DNA of 64,000 bases. It comes from Tipula vernalis. Its lineage: Eukaryota; Arthropoda; Insecta; Diptera; Tipulidae. Within the stretch, counting starts at the first letter, position 1, and the number at the start of each line of letters is the position of its first letter. The stretch covers positions 63,228,789 to 63,292,788 of the forward strand of contig OY282558.1 in NCBI GenBank assembly GCA_958295665.1, in the 5' to 3' direction. A program made the translations under genes and the position numbers. Below are positions 45,282-59,028 of this stretch, piece after piece. The notes below the pieces were generated by a model that ran no database searches, was not told where the DNA came from, and was given only the letters and a program-made list of their open reading frames with translations.

Positions 45282-46257
45282 TTAATGCAAGCTTTGTATC
45301 ATTTTGTAATACAGCCTTGCACTGGACCTACATGTAATGCAATTTGTATTACATAAGCAATATTTTTTCAACTGTGTAGTAAGGTGATTTTCTTCGAATC
45401 GATTTTTCTGTGAAATGTATGGAAATAATCAACCAATTTCAACGCGGTTTGGCATAACAATTACAGGCCTTGAGACCTATCATTTGAGGTATCAAGAACC
45501 GCAATCGGAGCACAATTGCAGATTTTGGATTTTTACAGCTCTGAATCGGCTGAGCTATAGTAAGGTGATTTTCTTCGAATCGAATTTGCTACGAAATGTA
45601 TGGTTTAGCAATTACAGGTCCCGTGACCTATTATTTGAGGTATGAAGAACCGCAATCGGAGCACAATTGCAGATTTTGGATTTTTACAGCTCTGAATCGG
45701 CTGAGCTATAGTAAGGTGATTTCTTCGAATCGATTTTTCTGTGAAATGTATGGAAATAATCAACCAATTTCAACGCGGTTTGGCATAACAATTACAGGCC
45801 TTGAGACCTATCATTTGAGGTATCAAGAACCGCAATCGGAGCACAATTGCAGATTTTGGATTTTTACAGCTCTGAATCGGCTGAGCTATAGTAAGGTGAT
45901 TTTCTTCGAATCGAATTTGCTACGAAATGTATGGTTTAGCAATTACAGGTCCCGTGACCTATTATTTGAGGTATGAAGAACCGCAATCTGAGCACAATTG
46001 CAGATTTTGGATTTTTACAGCTCTGAATCGGCTGAGCTATAGTAAGGTGATTTCTTCGAATCGATTTTTCTGTGAAATGTATGGAAATAATCAACCAATT
46101 TCAACGCGGTTTGGCATAACAATTACAGGTCTTGAGACCTATCATTTGAAGTATCAAGAACCGCAATCGGAGCACAATTGCAGATTTTGGATTTTTACAG
46201 CTCTGAATCGGCTGAGCTATAGTAAGGTGATTTTCTTCGAATCGAATTTGCTACGAA

Positions 46258-49200
46258 ATGTATGGTTTAGCAATTACAGGTCCCGTGACCTATTATTTGA
46301 GGTATGAAGAACCGCAATCGGAGCACAATTGCAGATTTTGGATTTTTACAGCTCTGAATCGGCTGAGCTATAGTAAGGTGATTTCTTCGAATCGATTTTT
46401 CTGTGAAATGTATGGAAATAATCAACCAATTTCAACGCGGTTTGGCATAACAATTACAGGTCTTGAGACCTATCATTTGAAGTATCAAGAACCGCAATCG
46501 GAGCACAATTGCAGATTTTGGATTTTTACAGCTCTGAATCGGCTGAGCTATAGTAAGGTGATTTTCTTCGAATCGAATTTGCTACGAAATGTATGGTTTA
46601 GCAATTACAGGTCCCGTGACCTATTATTTGAGGTATCAAGAACCGCAATCTGAGCACAATTGCAGATTTTGGATTTTTACAGCTCTGAATCGGCTGAGCT
46701 ATAGTAAGGTGATTTCTTCGAATCGATTTTTCTGTGAAATGTATGGAAATAATCAACCAATTTCAACGCGGTTTGGCATAACAATTACAGGCCTTGAGAC
46801 CTATAAAATATATGGTATAGCAATTACAGGTCCCGTGACCTATCATTTCTCTGAATCGGCTGAGCTATAGTAAGGTGATTTCTTCGAATCGATTTTTCTG
46901 TGAAATGTATGGAAATAATCAACCAATTTCAACGCGGTTTGGCATAACAATTACAGGTCTTGAGACCTATCATTTGAGGTATCAAGAACCGCAATCGGAG
47001 CACAATTGCAGATTTTGGATTTTTACAGCTCTGAATCGGCTGAGCTATAGTAAGGTGATTTTCTTCGAATCGAATTTGCTACGAAATGTATGGTTTAACA
47101 ATTACAGGTCCCGTGACCTATTATTTGAGGTATGAAGAACCGCAATCTGAGCACAATTGCAGATTTTGGATTTTTACAGCTCTGAATCGGCTGAGCTATA
47201 GTAAGGTGATTTCTTCGAATCGATTTTTCTGTGAAATGTATGGAAATAATCAACCAATTTCAACGCGGTTTGGCATAACAATTACAGGTCTTGAGACCTA
47301 TCATTTGAGGCATCAAGAACCGCAATCGGAGGACAATTGCAGATTTTGGATTTTTACAGCTCTGAATCGGCTGAGCTATAGTAAGGTGATTTCTTCGAAT
47401 CGATTTTTCTGTGAAATGTATGAAAATAATCAACCAATTTCAACGCGGTTTGGCATAACAATTACAGGTCTTGAGACCTATCATTTGAGGTATCAAGAAC
47501 CGCAATCGGAGCACAATTGCAGATTTTGGATTTTTACAGCTCTGAATCGGCTGAGCTATAGTAAGGTGATTTTCTTCGAATCGAATTTGCTACGAAATGT
47601 ATGGTTTAGCAATTACAGGTCCCGTGACCTATTATTTGAGGTATGAAGAACCGCAATCGGAGCACAATTGCAGATTTTGGATTTTTACAGCTCTGAATCG
47701 GCTGAGCTATAGTAAGGTGATTTCTTCGAATCGATTTTTCTGTGAAATGTATGGAAATAATCAACCAATTTCAACGCGGTTTGGCATAACAATTACAGGC
47801 CTTGAGACCTATCATTTGAGGTATCAAGAACCGCAATCGGAGCACAATTGCAGATTTTGGATTTTTACAGCTCTGAATCGGCTGAGCTATAGTAAGGTGA
47901 TTTTCTTCGAATCGAATTTGCTACGAAATGTATGGTTTACCAATTACAGGTCCCGTGACCTATTATTTGAGGTATGAAGAACCGCAATCTGAGCACAATT
48001 GCAGATTTTGGATTTTTACAGCTCTGAATCGGCTGAGCTATAGTAAGGTGATTTCTTCGAATCGATTTTTCTGTGAAATGTATGGAAATAATCAACCAAT
48101 TTCAACGCGGTTTGGCATAACAATTACAGGTCTTGAGACCTATCATTTGAAGTATCAAGAACCACAATCGGAGCACAATTGCAGATTTTGGATTTTTACA
48201 GCTCTGAATCGGCTGAGCTATAGTACGGTGATTTCTTCGAATCGATTTTTCTGTGAAATGTATGGAAATAATCAACCAATTTCAACGCGGTTTGGCATAA
48301 CAATTACAGGTCTTGAGACCTATCATTTGAGGTATCAAGAACCGCAATCGGAGCACAATTGCAGATTTTGGATTTTTACAGCTCTGAATCGGCTGAGCTA
48401 TAGTAAGGTGATTTTCTTCGAATCGAATTTGCTACGAAATGTATGGTTTAGCAATTACAGGTCCCGTGACCTATTATTTGAGGTATGAAGAACCGCAATC
48501 GGAGCACAATTGCAGATTTTGGATTTTTACAGCTCTGAATCGGCTGAGCTATAGTAAGGTGATTTCTTCGAATCGATTTTTCTGTGAAATGTATGGAAAT
48601 AATCAACCAATTTCAACGCGGTTTGGCATAACAATTACAGGCCTTGAGACCTATCATTTGAGGTATCAAGAACCGCAATCGGAGCACAATTGCAGATTTT
48701 GGATTTTTACAGCTCTGAATCGGCTGAGCTATAGTAAGGTGATTTTCTTCGAATCGAATTTGCTACGAAATGTATGGTTTAGCAATTACAGGTCCCGTGA
48801 CCTATTATTTGAGGTATCAAGAACCGCAATCTGAGCACAATTGCAGATTTTGGATTTTTACAGCTCTGAATCGGCTGAGCTATAGTAAGGTGATTTCTTC
48901 GAATCGATTTTTCTGTGAAATGTATGGAAATAATCAACCAATTTCAACGCGGTTTGGCATAACAATTACAGGCCTTGAGACCTATAAAATATATGGTATA
49001 GCAATTACAGGTCCCGTGACCTATCATTTCTCTGAATCGGCTGAGCTATAGTAAGGTGATTTCTTCGAATCGATTTTTCTGTGAAATGTATGGAAATAAT
49101 CAACCAATTTCAACGCGGTTTGGCATAACAATTACAGGTCTTGAGACCTATCATTTGAGGTATCAAGAACCGCAATCGGAGCACAATTGCAGATTTTGGA

Positions 49201-49316
49201 TTTTTACAGCTCTGAATCGGCTGAGCTATAGTAAGGTGATTTTCTTCGAATCGAATTTGCTACGAAATGTATGGTTTAACAATTACAGGTCCCGTGACCT
49301 ATTATTTGAGGTATGA
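46258..49316 (+). repeat. 2181-bp higher-order duplication with a collapsed monomer
   Basis: 46258-47135 and 48439-49316 share the same unit order and the same unusual short unit (46800-46870 and 48981-49051), made by a double deletion. The offset is 2181 bases. A TTTAACA variant at 47095 is also repeated at the same offset (49276). Confidence 0.85.
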
Positions 49317-52300
49317 AGAACCGCAATCTGAGCACAATTGCAGATTTTGGATTTTTACAGCTCTGAATCGGCTGAGCTATAGTAAGGTGATTTCTTCGAA
49401 TCGATTTTTCTGTGAAATGTATGGAAATAATCAACCAATTTCAACGCGGTTTGGCATAACAATTACAGGTCTTGAGACCTATCATTTGAGGTATCAAGAA
49501 CCGCAATCGGAGCACAATTGCAGATTTTGGATTTTTACAGCTCTGAATCGGCTGAGCTATAGTAAGGTGATTTTCTTCGAATCGAATTTGCTACGAAATG
49601 TATGGTTTAGCAATTACAGGTCCCGTGACCTATTATTTGAGGTATGAAGAACCGCAATCTGAGCACAATTGCAGATTTTGGATTTTTACAGCTCTGAATC
49701 GGCTGAGCTATATTAAGGTGATTTCTTCGAATCGATTTTTCTGTGAAATGTATGGAAATAATCAACCAATTTCAACGCGGTTTGGCATAACAATTACAGG
49801 CCTTGAGACCTATCATTTAAGGTATCAAGAACCGCAATCGGAGCACAATTGCAGATTTTGGATTTTTACAGCTCTGAATCGGCTGAGCTATAGTAATGTG
49901 ATTTTCTTCGAATCGAATTTGCTACGAAATGTATGGTTTAGCAATTACAGGTCCCGTGACCTATTATTTGAGGTATGAAGAACCGCAATCGGAGCACAAT
50001 TGCAGATTTTGGATTTTTACAGCTCTGAATCGGCTGAGCTATAGTAAGGTGATTTCTTCGAATCGATTTTTCTGTGAAATGTATGGAAATAATCAACCAA
50101 TTTCAACGCGGTTTGGCATAACAATTACAGGTCTTGAGACCTATCATTTGAGGTATCAAGAACCGCAATCGGAGCACAATTGCAGATTTTGGATTTTTAC
50201 AGCTCTGAATCGGCTGAGCTATAGTAAGGTGATTTTCTTCGAATCGAATTTGCTACGAAATGTATGGTTTAGCAATTACAGGTCCCGTGACCTATTATTT
50301 GAGGTATGAAGAACCGCAATCGGAGCACAATTGCAGATTTTGGATTTTTACAGCTCTGAATCGGCTGAGCTATAGTAAGGTGATTTCTTCGAATCGATTT
50401 TTCTGTGAAATGTATGGAAATAATGAACCAATTTCAACGCGGTTTGGCATAACAATTACAGGTCTTGAGACCTATCATTTGAGGTATCAAGAACCGCAAT
50501 CGGAGCACAATTGCAGATTTTGGATTTTTACAGCTCTGAATCGGCTGAGCTATAGTAAGGTGATTTTCTTCGAATCGAATTTGCTACGAAATGTATGGTT
50601 TAGCAATTACAGGTCCCGTGACCTATTATTTAAGGTATGAAGAACCGCAATCGGAGCACAATTGCAGATTTTGGATTTTTACAGCTCTGAATCGGCTGAG
50701 CTATATTAAGGTGATTTCTTCGAATCGATTTTTCTGTGAAATGTATGGAAATAATCAACCAATTTCAACGCGGTTTGGCATAACAATTACAGGCCTTGAG
50801 ACCTATCATTTGAGGTATCAAGAACCGCAATCGGAGCACAATTGCAGATTTTGGATTTTTACAGCTCTGAATCGGCTGAGCTATAGTAAGGTGATTTTCT
50901 TCGAATCGAATTTGCTACGAAATGTATGGTTTAGCAATTACAGGTCCCGTGACCTATTATTTGAGGTATGAAGAACCGCAATCTGAGCACAATTGCAGAT
51001 TTTGGATTTTTACAGCTCTGAATCGGCTGAGCTATAGTAAGGTGATTTCTTCGAATCGATTTTTCTGTGAAATGTATGGAAATAATCAACCAATTTCAAC
51101 GCGGTTTGGCATAACAATTACAGATCTTGAGACCTATCATTTGAGGTATCAAGAACCGCAATCGGAGCACAATTGCAGATTTTGGATTTTTACAGCTCTG
51201 AATCGGCTGAGCTATAGTAAGGTGATTTTCTTCGAATCGAATTTGCTACGAAATGTATGGTTTAGCAATTACAGGTCCCGTGACCTATTATTTAAGGTAT
51301 GAAGAACCGCAATCTGAGCACAATTGCAGATTTTGGATTTTTACAGCTCTGAATCGGCTGAGCTATAGTAAGGTGATTTCTTCGAATCGATTTTTCTGTG
51401 AAATGTATGGAAATAATCAACCAACTTCAACGCGGTTTGGCATAACAATTACAGGCCTTGAGACCTATCATTTGAGGTATCAAGAACCGCAATCGGAGCA
51501 CAATTGCAGATTTTGGATTTTTACAGCTCTGAATCGGCTGAGCTATAGTAAGGTGATTTTCTTCGAATCGAATTTGCTACGAAATGTATGGTTTAGCAAT
51601 TACAGGTCCCGTGACCTATTATTTGAGGTATGAAGAACCGCAATCTGAGCACAATTGCAGATTTTGGATTTTTACAGCTCTGAATCGGCTGAGCTATAGT
51701 AAGGTGATTTCTTCGAATCGATTTTTCTGTGAAATGTATGGAAATAATCAACCAATTTCAACGCGGTTTGGCATAACAATTACAGGTCTTGAGACCTATC
51801 ATTTGAGGTATCAAGAACCGCAATCGGAGCACAATTGCAGATTTTGGATTTTTACAGCTCTGAATCGGCTGAGCTATAGTAAGGTGATTTTCTTCGAATC
51901 GAATTTGCTACGAAATGTATGGTTTAGCAATTACAGGTCCCGTGACCTATTATTTGAGGTATGAAGAACCGCAATCTGAGCACAATTGCAGATTTTGGAT
52001 TTTTACAGCTCTGAATCGGCTGAGCTATAGTAAGGTGATTTTCTTCGAATCGAATTTGCTACGAAATGTATGGTTTAGCAATTACAGGTCCCGTGACCTA
52101 TTATTTGAGGTATGAAGAACCGCAATCTGAGCACAATTGCAGATTTTGGATTTTTACAGCTCTGAATCGGCTGAGCTATAGTAAGGTGATTTCTTCGAAT
52201 CGATTTTTCTGTGAAATGTATGGAAATAATCAACCAATTTCAACGCGGTTTGGCATAACAATTACAGGTCTTGAGACCTATCATTTGAGGTATCAAGAAC

Positions 52301-55288
52301 CGCAATCGGAGCACAATTGCAGATTTTGGATTTTTACAGCTCTGAATCGGCTGAGCTATAGTAAGGTGATTTTCTTCGAATCGAATTTTCTACGAAATGT
52401 ATGGTTTAGCAATTACAGGTCCCGTGACCTATCATTTAAGGTATGAAGAACCGCAATCGGAGCACAATTGCAGATTTTGGATTTTTACAGCTCTGAATCG
52501 GCTGAGCTATAGTAAGGTGATTTTCTTCGAATCGAATTTTCTACGAAATGTATGGTTTAGCAATTACAGGTCCCGTGACCTATCATTTAAGGTAACTAGA
52601 ACCGCAATCTGAGCACAATTGCAGATTTTGGATTTTTACAGCTCTGAATCGGCTGAGCTATAGTAAGGTGATTTCTTCGAATCGATTTTTCTGTGAAATG
52701 TATGGAAATAATCAACCAATTTCAACGCGGTTTGGCATAACAATTACAGGTCTCGAGACCTATCATTTGAGGTATCAAGAACCGCAATCGGAGCACAATT
52801 GCAGATTTTGGATTTTTACAGCTCTGAATCGGCTGAGCTATAGTAAGGTGATTTTCTTCGAATCGAATTTTCTACGAAATGTATGGTTTAGCAATTACAG
52901 GTCCCGTGACCTATCATTTAAGGTATGAAGAACCGCAATCGAAGCACAATTGCAGATTTTGGATTTTTACAGCTCTGAATCGGCTGAGCTATAGTAAGGT
53001 GATTTCTTCGAATCGATTTTTCTGTGAAATGTATGGAAATAATCAACCAATTTCAACGCGGTTTGGCATAACAATTACAGGTCTTGAGACCTATCATTTG
53101 AGGTATCAAGAACCGCAATCGGAGCACAATTGCAGATTTTGGATTTTTACAGCTCTGAATCGGCTGAGCTATAGTAAGGTGATTTTCTTCGAATCGAATT
53201 TTCTACGAAATGTATGGTTTAGCAATTACAGGTCCCGTGACCTATCATTTAAGGTATGAAGAACCGCAATCGGAGCACAATTGCAGATTTTGGATTTTTA
53301 CAGCTCTGAATCGGCTGAGCTATAGTAAGGTGATTTCTTCGAATCGATTTTTCTGTGAAATGTATGGAAATAATCAACCAATTTCAACGCGGTTTGGCAT
53401 AACAATTACAGGTCTTGAGACCTATCATTTGAGGTATCAAGAACCGCAATCGGAGCACAATTGCAGATTTTGGATTTTTACAGCTCTGAATCGGCTGAGC
53501 TATAGTAAGGTGATTTTCTTCGAATCGAATTTTCTACGAAATGTATGGTTTAGCAATTACAGGTCCCGTGACCTATCATTTAAGGTATGAAGAACCGCAA
53601 TCGGAGCACAATTGCAGATTTTGGATTTTTACAGCTCTGAATCGGCTGAGCTATAGTAAGGTGATTTTCTTCGAATCGAATTTTCTACGAAATGTATGGT
53701 TTAGCAATTACAGGTCCCGTGACCTATCATTTAAGGTATCTAGAACCGCAATCTGAGCACAATTGCAGATTTTGGATTTTTACAGCTCTGAATCGGCTGA
53801 GCTATAGTAAGGTTATTTTCTTCGAATCGAATTTGCTACGAAATGTATGGTTTAGCAATTACAGGTCCCGTGACCTATTATTTGAGGTATGAAGAACCGC
53901 AATCTGAGCACAATTGCAGATTTTGGATTTTTACAGCTCTGAATCGGCTGAGCTATAGTAAGGTGATTTTCTTCGAATCGAATTTTCTACGAAATGTATG
54001 GTTTAGCAATTACAGGTCCCGTGACCTATCATTTAAGGTATGAAGAACCGCAATCGGAGCACAATTGCAGATTTTGGATTTTTACAGCTCTGAATCGGCT
54101 GAGCTATAGTAAGGTGATTTCTTCGAATCGATTTTTCTGTGAAATGTATGGAAATAATCAACCAATTTCAACGCGGTTTGGCATAACAATTACAGGTCTT
54201 GAGACCTATCATTTGAGGTATCAAGAACCGCAATCGGAGCACAATTGCAGATTTTGGATTTTTACAGCTCTGAATCGGCTGAGCTATAGTAAGGTGATTT
54301 TCTTCGAATCGAATTTTCTACGAAATGTATGGTTTAGCAATTACAGGTCCCGTGACCTATCATTTAAGGTATCTAGAACCGCAATCTGAGCACAATTGCA
54401 GATTTTGGATTTTTACAGCTCTGAATCGGCTGAGCTATAGTAAGGTGATTTTCTTCGAATCGAATTTGCTACGAAATGTATGGTTTAGCAATTACAGGTC
54501 CCGTGACCTATTATTTGATGTATGAAGAACCGCAATCGGAGCACAATTGCAGATTTTGGATTTTTACAGCTCTGAATCGGCTGAGCTATAGTAAGGTGAT
54601 TTCTTCGAATCGATTTTTCTGTGAAATGTATGGAAATAATCAACCAATTTCAACGCGGTTTGGCATAACAATTACAGGTCTTGAGACCTATCATTTGAGG
54701 TATCAAGAACCGCAATCGGAGCACAATTGCAGATTTTGGATTTTTACAGCTCTGAATCGGCTGAGCTATAGTAAGGTGATTTTCTTCGAATCGAATTTTC
54801 TACGAAATGTATGGTACAGCAATTACAGGTCCCGTGACCTATCATTTGAGGTATCAAGAACCGCAATCGGAGCACAATTGCAGATTTTGGATTTTTACAG
54901 CTCTGAATCGGCTGAGCTATAGTAAGGTGATTTTCTTCGAATCGAATTCGCTACGAAATATATGGTATAGCAATTACAGGTCCCGTGACCTATTATTTGA
55001 GGTATGAAGAACCGCAATCGGAGCACAATTGCAGATTTTGGATTTTTACAGCTCTGAATCGGCTGAGCTATAGTAAGGTGATTTCTTCGAATCGATTTTT
55101 CTGTGAAATGTATGGAAATAATCAACCAATTTCAACGCGGTTTGGCATAACAATTACAGGTCTTGAGACCTATCATTTGAGGTATCAAGAACCGCAATCG
55201 GAGCACAATTGCAGATTTTGGATTTTTACAGCTCTGAATCGGCTGAGCTATAGTAAGGTGATTTTCTTCGAATCGAATTTTCTACGAA

Positions 55289-56497
55289 ATGTATGGTTTA
55301 GCAATTACAGGTCCCGTGACCTATCATTTAAGGTATCTAGAACCGCAATCTGAGCACAATTGCAGATTTTGGATTTTTACAGCTCTGAATCGGCTGAGCT
55401 ATAGTAAGGTGATTTTCTTCGAATCGAATTTGCTACGAAATGTATGGTTTAGCAATTACAGGTCCCGTGACCTATCATTTGAGGAATCAAGAACCGCAAT
55501 CGGAGCACAATTCAAGATTTTGGATTTTTACAGTTCTGAATCGGCTGAGCTATAGTAAGGTGATTTTCTTCGAATCGAATTTGCTACGAAATGTATGGTT
55601 TAGCAATTACAGGTCCCGTGACCTATCATTTAAGGTATCTAGAACCGCAATCTGAGCACAATTGCAGATTTTGGATTTTTACAGCTCTGAATCGGCTGAG
55701 CTATAGTTAGGTGATTTTCTTCGAATCGAATTTGCTACGAAATGTATGGTTTAGCAATTACAGGTCCCGTGACCTATTATTTGAGGTATGAAGAACCGCA
55801 ATCTGAGCACAATTGCAGATTTTGGATTTTTACAGCTCTGAATCGGCTGAGCTATAGTAAGGTGATTTTCTTCGAATCGAATTTGCTACGAAATGTATGG
55901 TTTAGCAATTACAGGTCCCGTGACCTATCATTTAAGGTATCTAGAACCGCAATCTGAGCACAATTGCAGATTTTGGATTTTTACAGCTCTGAATCGGCTG
56001 AGCTATAGTAAGGTGATTTTCTTCGAATCGAATTTGCTACGAAATGTATGGTTTAGCAATTACAGGTCCCGTGACCTATCATTTGAGGAATCAAGAACCG
56101 CAATCGGAGCACAATTGCAGATTTTGGATTTTTACAGCTCTGAATCGGCTGAGCTATAGTAAGGTGATTTTCTTCGAATCGAATTTGCTACGAAATGTAT
56201 GGTTTAGCAATTACAGGTCCCGTAACCTATCATTTAAGGTATCTAGAACCGCAATCTGAGCACAATTGCAGATTTTGGATTTTTACAGCTCTGAATCGGC
56301 TGAGCTATAGTTAGGTGATTTTCTTCGAATCGAATTTGCTACGAAATGTATGGTTTAGCAATTACAGGTCCCGTGACCTATTATTTGAGGTATGAAGAAC
56401 CGCAATCTGAGCACAATTGCAGATTTTGGATTTTTACAGCTCTGAATCGGCTGAGCTATAGTAAGGTGATTTTCTTCGAATCGAATTTTCTACGAAA
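55289..56497 (+). repeat. 604-bp (4 x A) higher-order repeat, two copies
   Basis: Diagnostic variants GAGGAATCAAG (55482, 56086) and TAGTTAGGTG (55706, 56310) recur at exactly 604 bases, which is four A monomers. Confidence 0.85.
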
Positions 56498-59028
56498 TGT
56501 ATGGTTTAGCAATTACAGGTCCCGTGACCTATCATTTAAGGTATCTAGAACCGCAATCTGAGCACAATTGCAGATTTTGGATTTTTACAGCTCTGAATCG
56601 GCTGAGCTATAGTAAGGTGATTTTCTTCGAATCGAATTTGCTACGAAATGTATGGTTTAGCAATTACAGGTCCCGTGACCTATTATTTGAGGTATGAAGA
56701 ACCGCAATCTGAGCACAATTGCAGATTTTGGATTTTTACAGCTCTGAATCGGCTGAGCTATAGTAAGGTGATTTCTTCGAATCGATTTTTCTGTGAAATG
56801 TATGGAAATAATCAACCAATTTCAACGCGGTTTGGCATAACAATTACAGGTCTTGAGACCTATCATTTGAGGTATCAAGAACCGCAATCTGAGCACAATT
56901 GCAGATTTTGGATTTTTACAGCTCTGAATCGGCTGAGCTATAGTAAGGTGATTTTCTTCGAATCGAATTTGCTACGAAATGTATGGTTTAGCAATTACAG
57001 GTCCCGTGACCTATTATTTGAGGTATGAAGAACCGCAATCTGAGCACAATTGCAGATTTTGGATTTTTACAGCTCTGAATCGGCTGAGCTATAGTAAGGT
57101 GATTTCTTCGAATCGATTTTTCTGTGAAATGTATGGAAATAATCAACCAATTTCAACGCGGTTTGGCATAACAATTACAGGTCTTGAGACCTATCATTTG
57201 AGGTATCAAGAACCGCAATCGGAGCACAATTGCAGATTTTGGATTTTTACAGCTCTGAATCGGCTGAGCTATAGTAAGGTGATTTTCTTCGAATCGAATT
57301 TTCTACGAAATGTATGGTTTAGCAATTACAGGTCCCGTGACCTATTATTTGAGGTATGAAGAACCGCAATCTGAGCACAATTGCAGATTTTGGATTTTTA
57401 CAGCTCTGAATCGGCTGAGCTATAGTAAGGTGATTTTCTTCGAATCGAATTTGCTACGAAATGTATGGTTTAGCAATTACAGGTCCCGTGACCTATTATT
57501 TGAGGTATGAAGAACCGCAATCTGAGCACAATTGCAGATTTTGGATTTTTACAGCTCTGAATCGGCTGAGCTATAGTAAGGTGATTTTCTTCGAATCGAA
57601 TTTGCTACGAAATGTATGGTTTAGCAATTACAGGTCCCGTGACCTATCATTTAAGGTATCTAGAACCGCAATCTGAGCACAATTGCAGATTTTGGATTTT
57701 TACAGCTCTGAATCGGCTGAGCTATAGTAAGGTGATTTTCTTCGAATCGAATTTGCTACGAAATGTATGGTTTAGCAATTACAGGTCCCGTGACCTATTA
57801 TTTGAGGTATGAAGAACCGCAATCTGAGCACAATTGCAGATTTTGGATTTTTACAGCTCTGAATCGGCTGAGCTATAGTAAGGTGATTTTCTTCGAATCG
57901 AATTTGCTACGAAATGTATGGTTTAGCAATTACAGGTCCCGTGACCTATCATTTAAGGTATCTAGAACCGCAATATGAGCACAATTGCAGATTTTGGATT
58001 TTTACAGCTCTGAATCGGCTGAGCTATAGTAAGGTGATTTTCTTCGAATCGAATTTTCTACGAAATGTATGGTTTAGCAATTACAGGTCCCGTGACCTAT
58101 CATTTAAGGTATCTAGAACCGCAATCTGAGCACAATTGCAGATTTTGGATTTTTACAGCTCTGAATCGGCTGAGCTATAGTAAGGTGATTTTCTTCGAAT
58201 CGAATTTTCTACGAAATGTATGGTTTAGCAATTACAGGTCCCGTGACCTATCATTTAAGGTATCTAGAACCGCAATCTGAGCACAATTGCAGATTTTGGA
58301 TTTTTACAGCTCTGAATCGGCTGAGCTATAGTAAGGTGATTTTCTTCGAATCGAATTTGCTACGAAATGTATGGTTTAGCAATTACAGGTCCCGTGACCT
58401 ATTATTTGAGGTATGAAGAACCGCAATCTGAGCACAATTGCAGATTTTGGATTTTTACAGCTCTGAATCGGCTGAGCTATAGTAAGGTGATTTCTTCGAA
58501 TCGATTTTTCTGTGAAATGTATGGAAATAATCAACCAATTTCAACGCGGTTTGGCATAACAATTACAGGTCTTGAGACCTATCATTTGAGGTATCAAGAA
58601 TCGCAATCGGAGCACAATTGCAGATTTTGGATTTTTACAGCTCTGAATCGGCTGAGCTATAGTAAGGTGATTTTTTTCGAATCGAATTTGCTACGAAATG
58701 TATGGTTTAGCAATTACAGGTCCCGTGACCTATTATTTGAGGTATCAAGAACCGCAATCTGAGCACAATTGCAGATTTTGGATTTTTACAGCTCTGAATC
58801 GGCTGAGCTATAGTAAGGTGATTTCTTCGAATCGATTTTTCTGTGAAATGTATGGAAATAATCAACCAATTTCAACGCGGTTTGGCATAACAATTACAGG
58901 TCTTGAGACCTATCATTTGAGGTATCAAGAACCGCAATCGGAGCACAATTGCAGATTTTGGATTTTTGCAGCTCTGAATCGGCTGAGCTATAGTAAGGTG
59001 ATTTTCTTCGAATCGAATTTTCTACGAA

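Larger units (their letters stand above)
42569..45376. mobile_element. TA-duplicating inverted-repeat element (MITE-like) in the satellite, carrying a piggyBac
   Basis: The ends are CACAGTTGAAAAAAT and its reverse complement (15 bp perfect). TA is duplicated at 42567-42568 and 45377-45378; the uninterrupted satellite has GCTATAGTAAGG. Without the piggyBac the element is about 800 bases, AT-rich and without coding capacity. Its left part has many copies of a TTAATGCA word. TA duplication and these ends suggest a Tc1/mariner-mobilised MITE. Confidence 0.8.

Noticed and set aside
42569..45376. A piggyBac with unusual TA target duplication
   Set aside because: On closer reading a separate inner pair of ends with TTAA lies at 43276 and 45281. 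The TA belongs to an outer element, so the piggyBac is ordinary in this respect.
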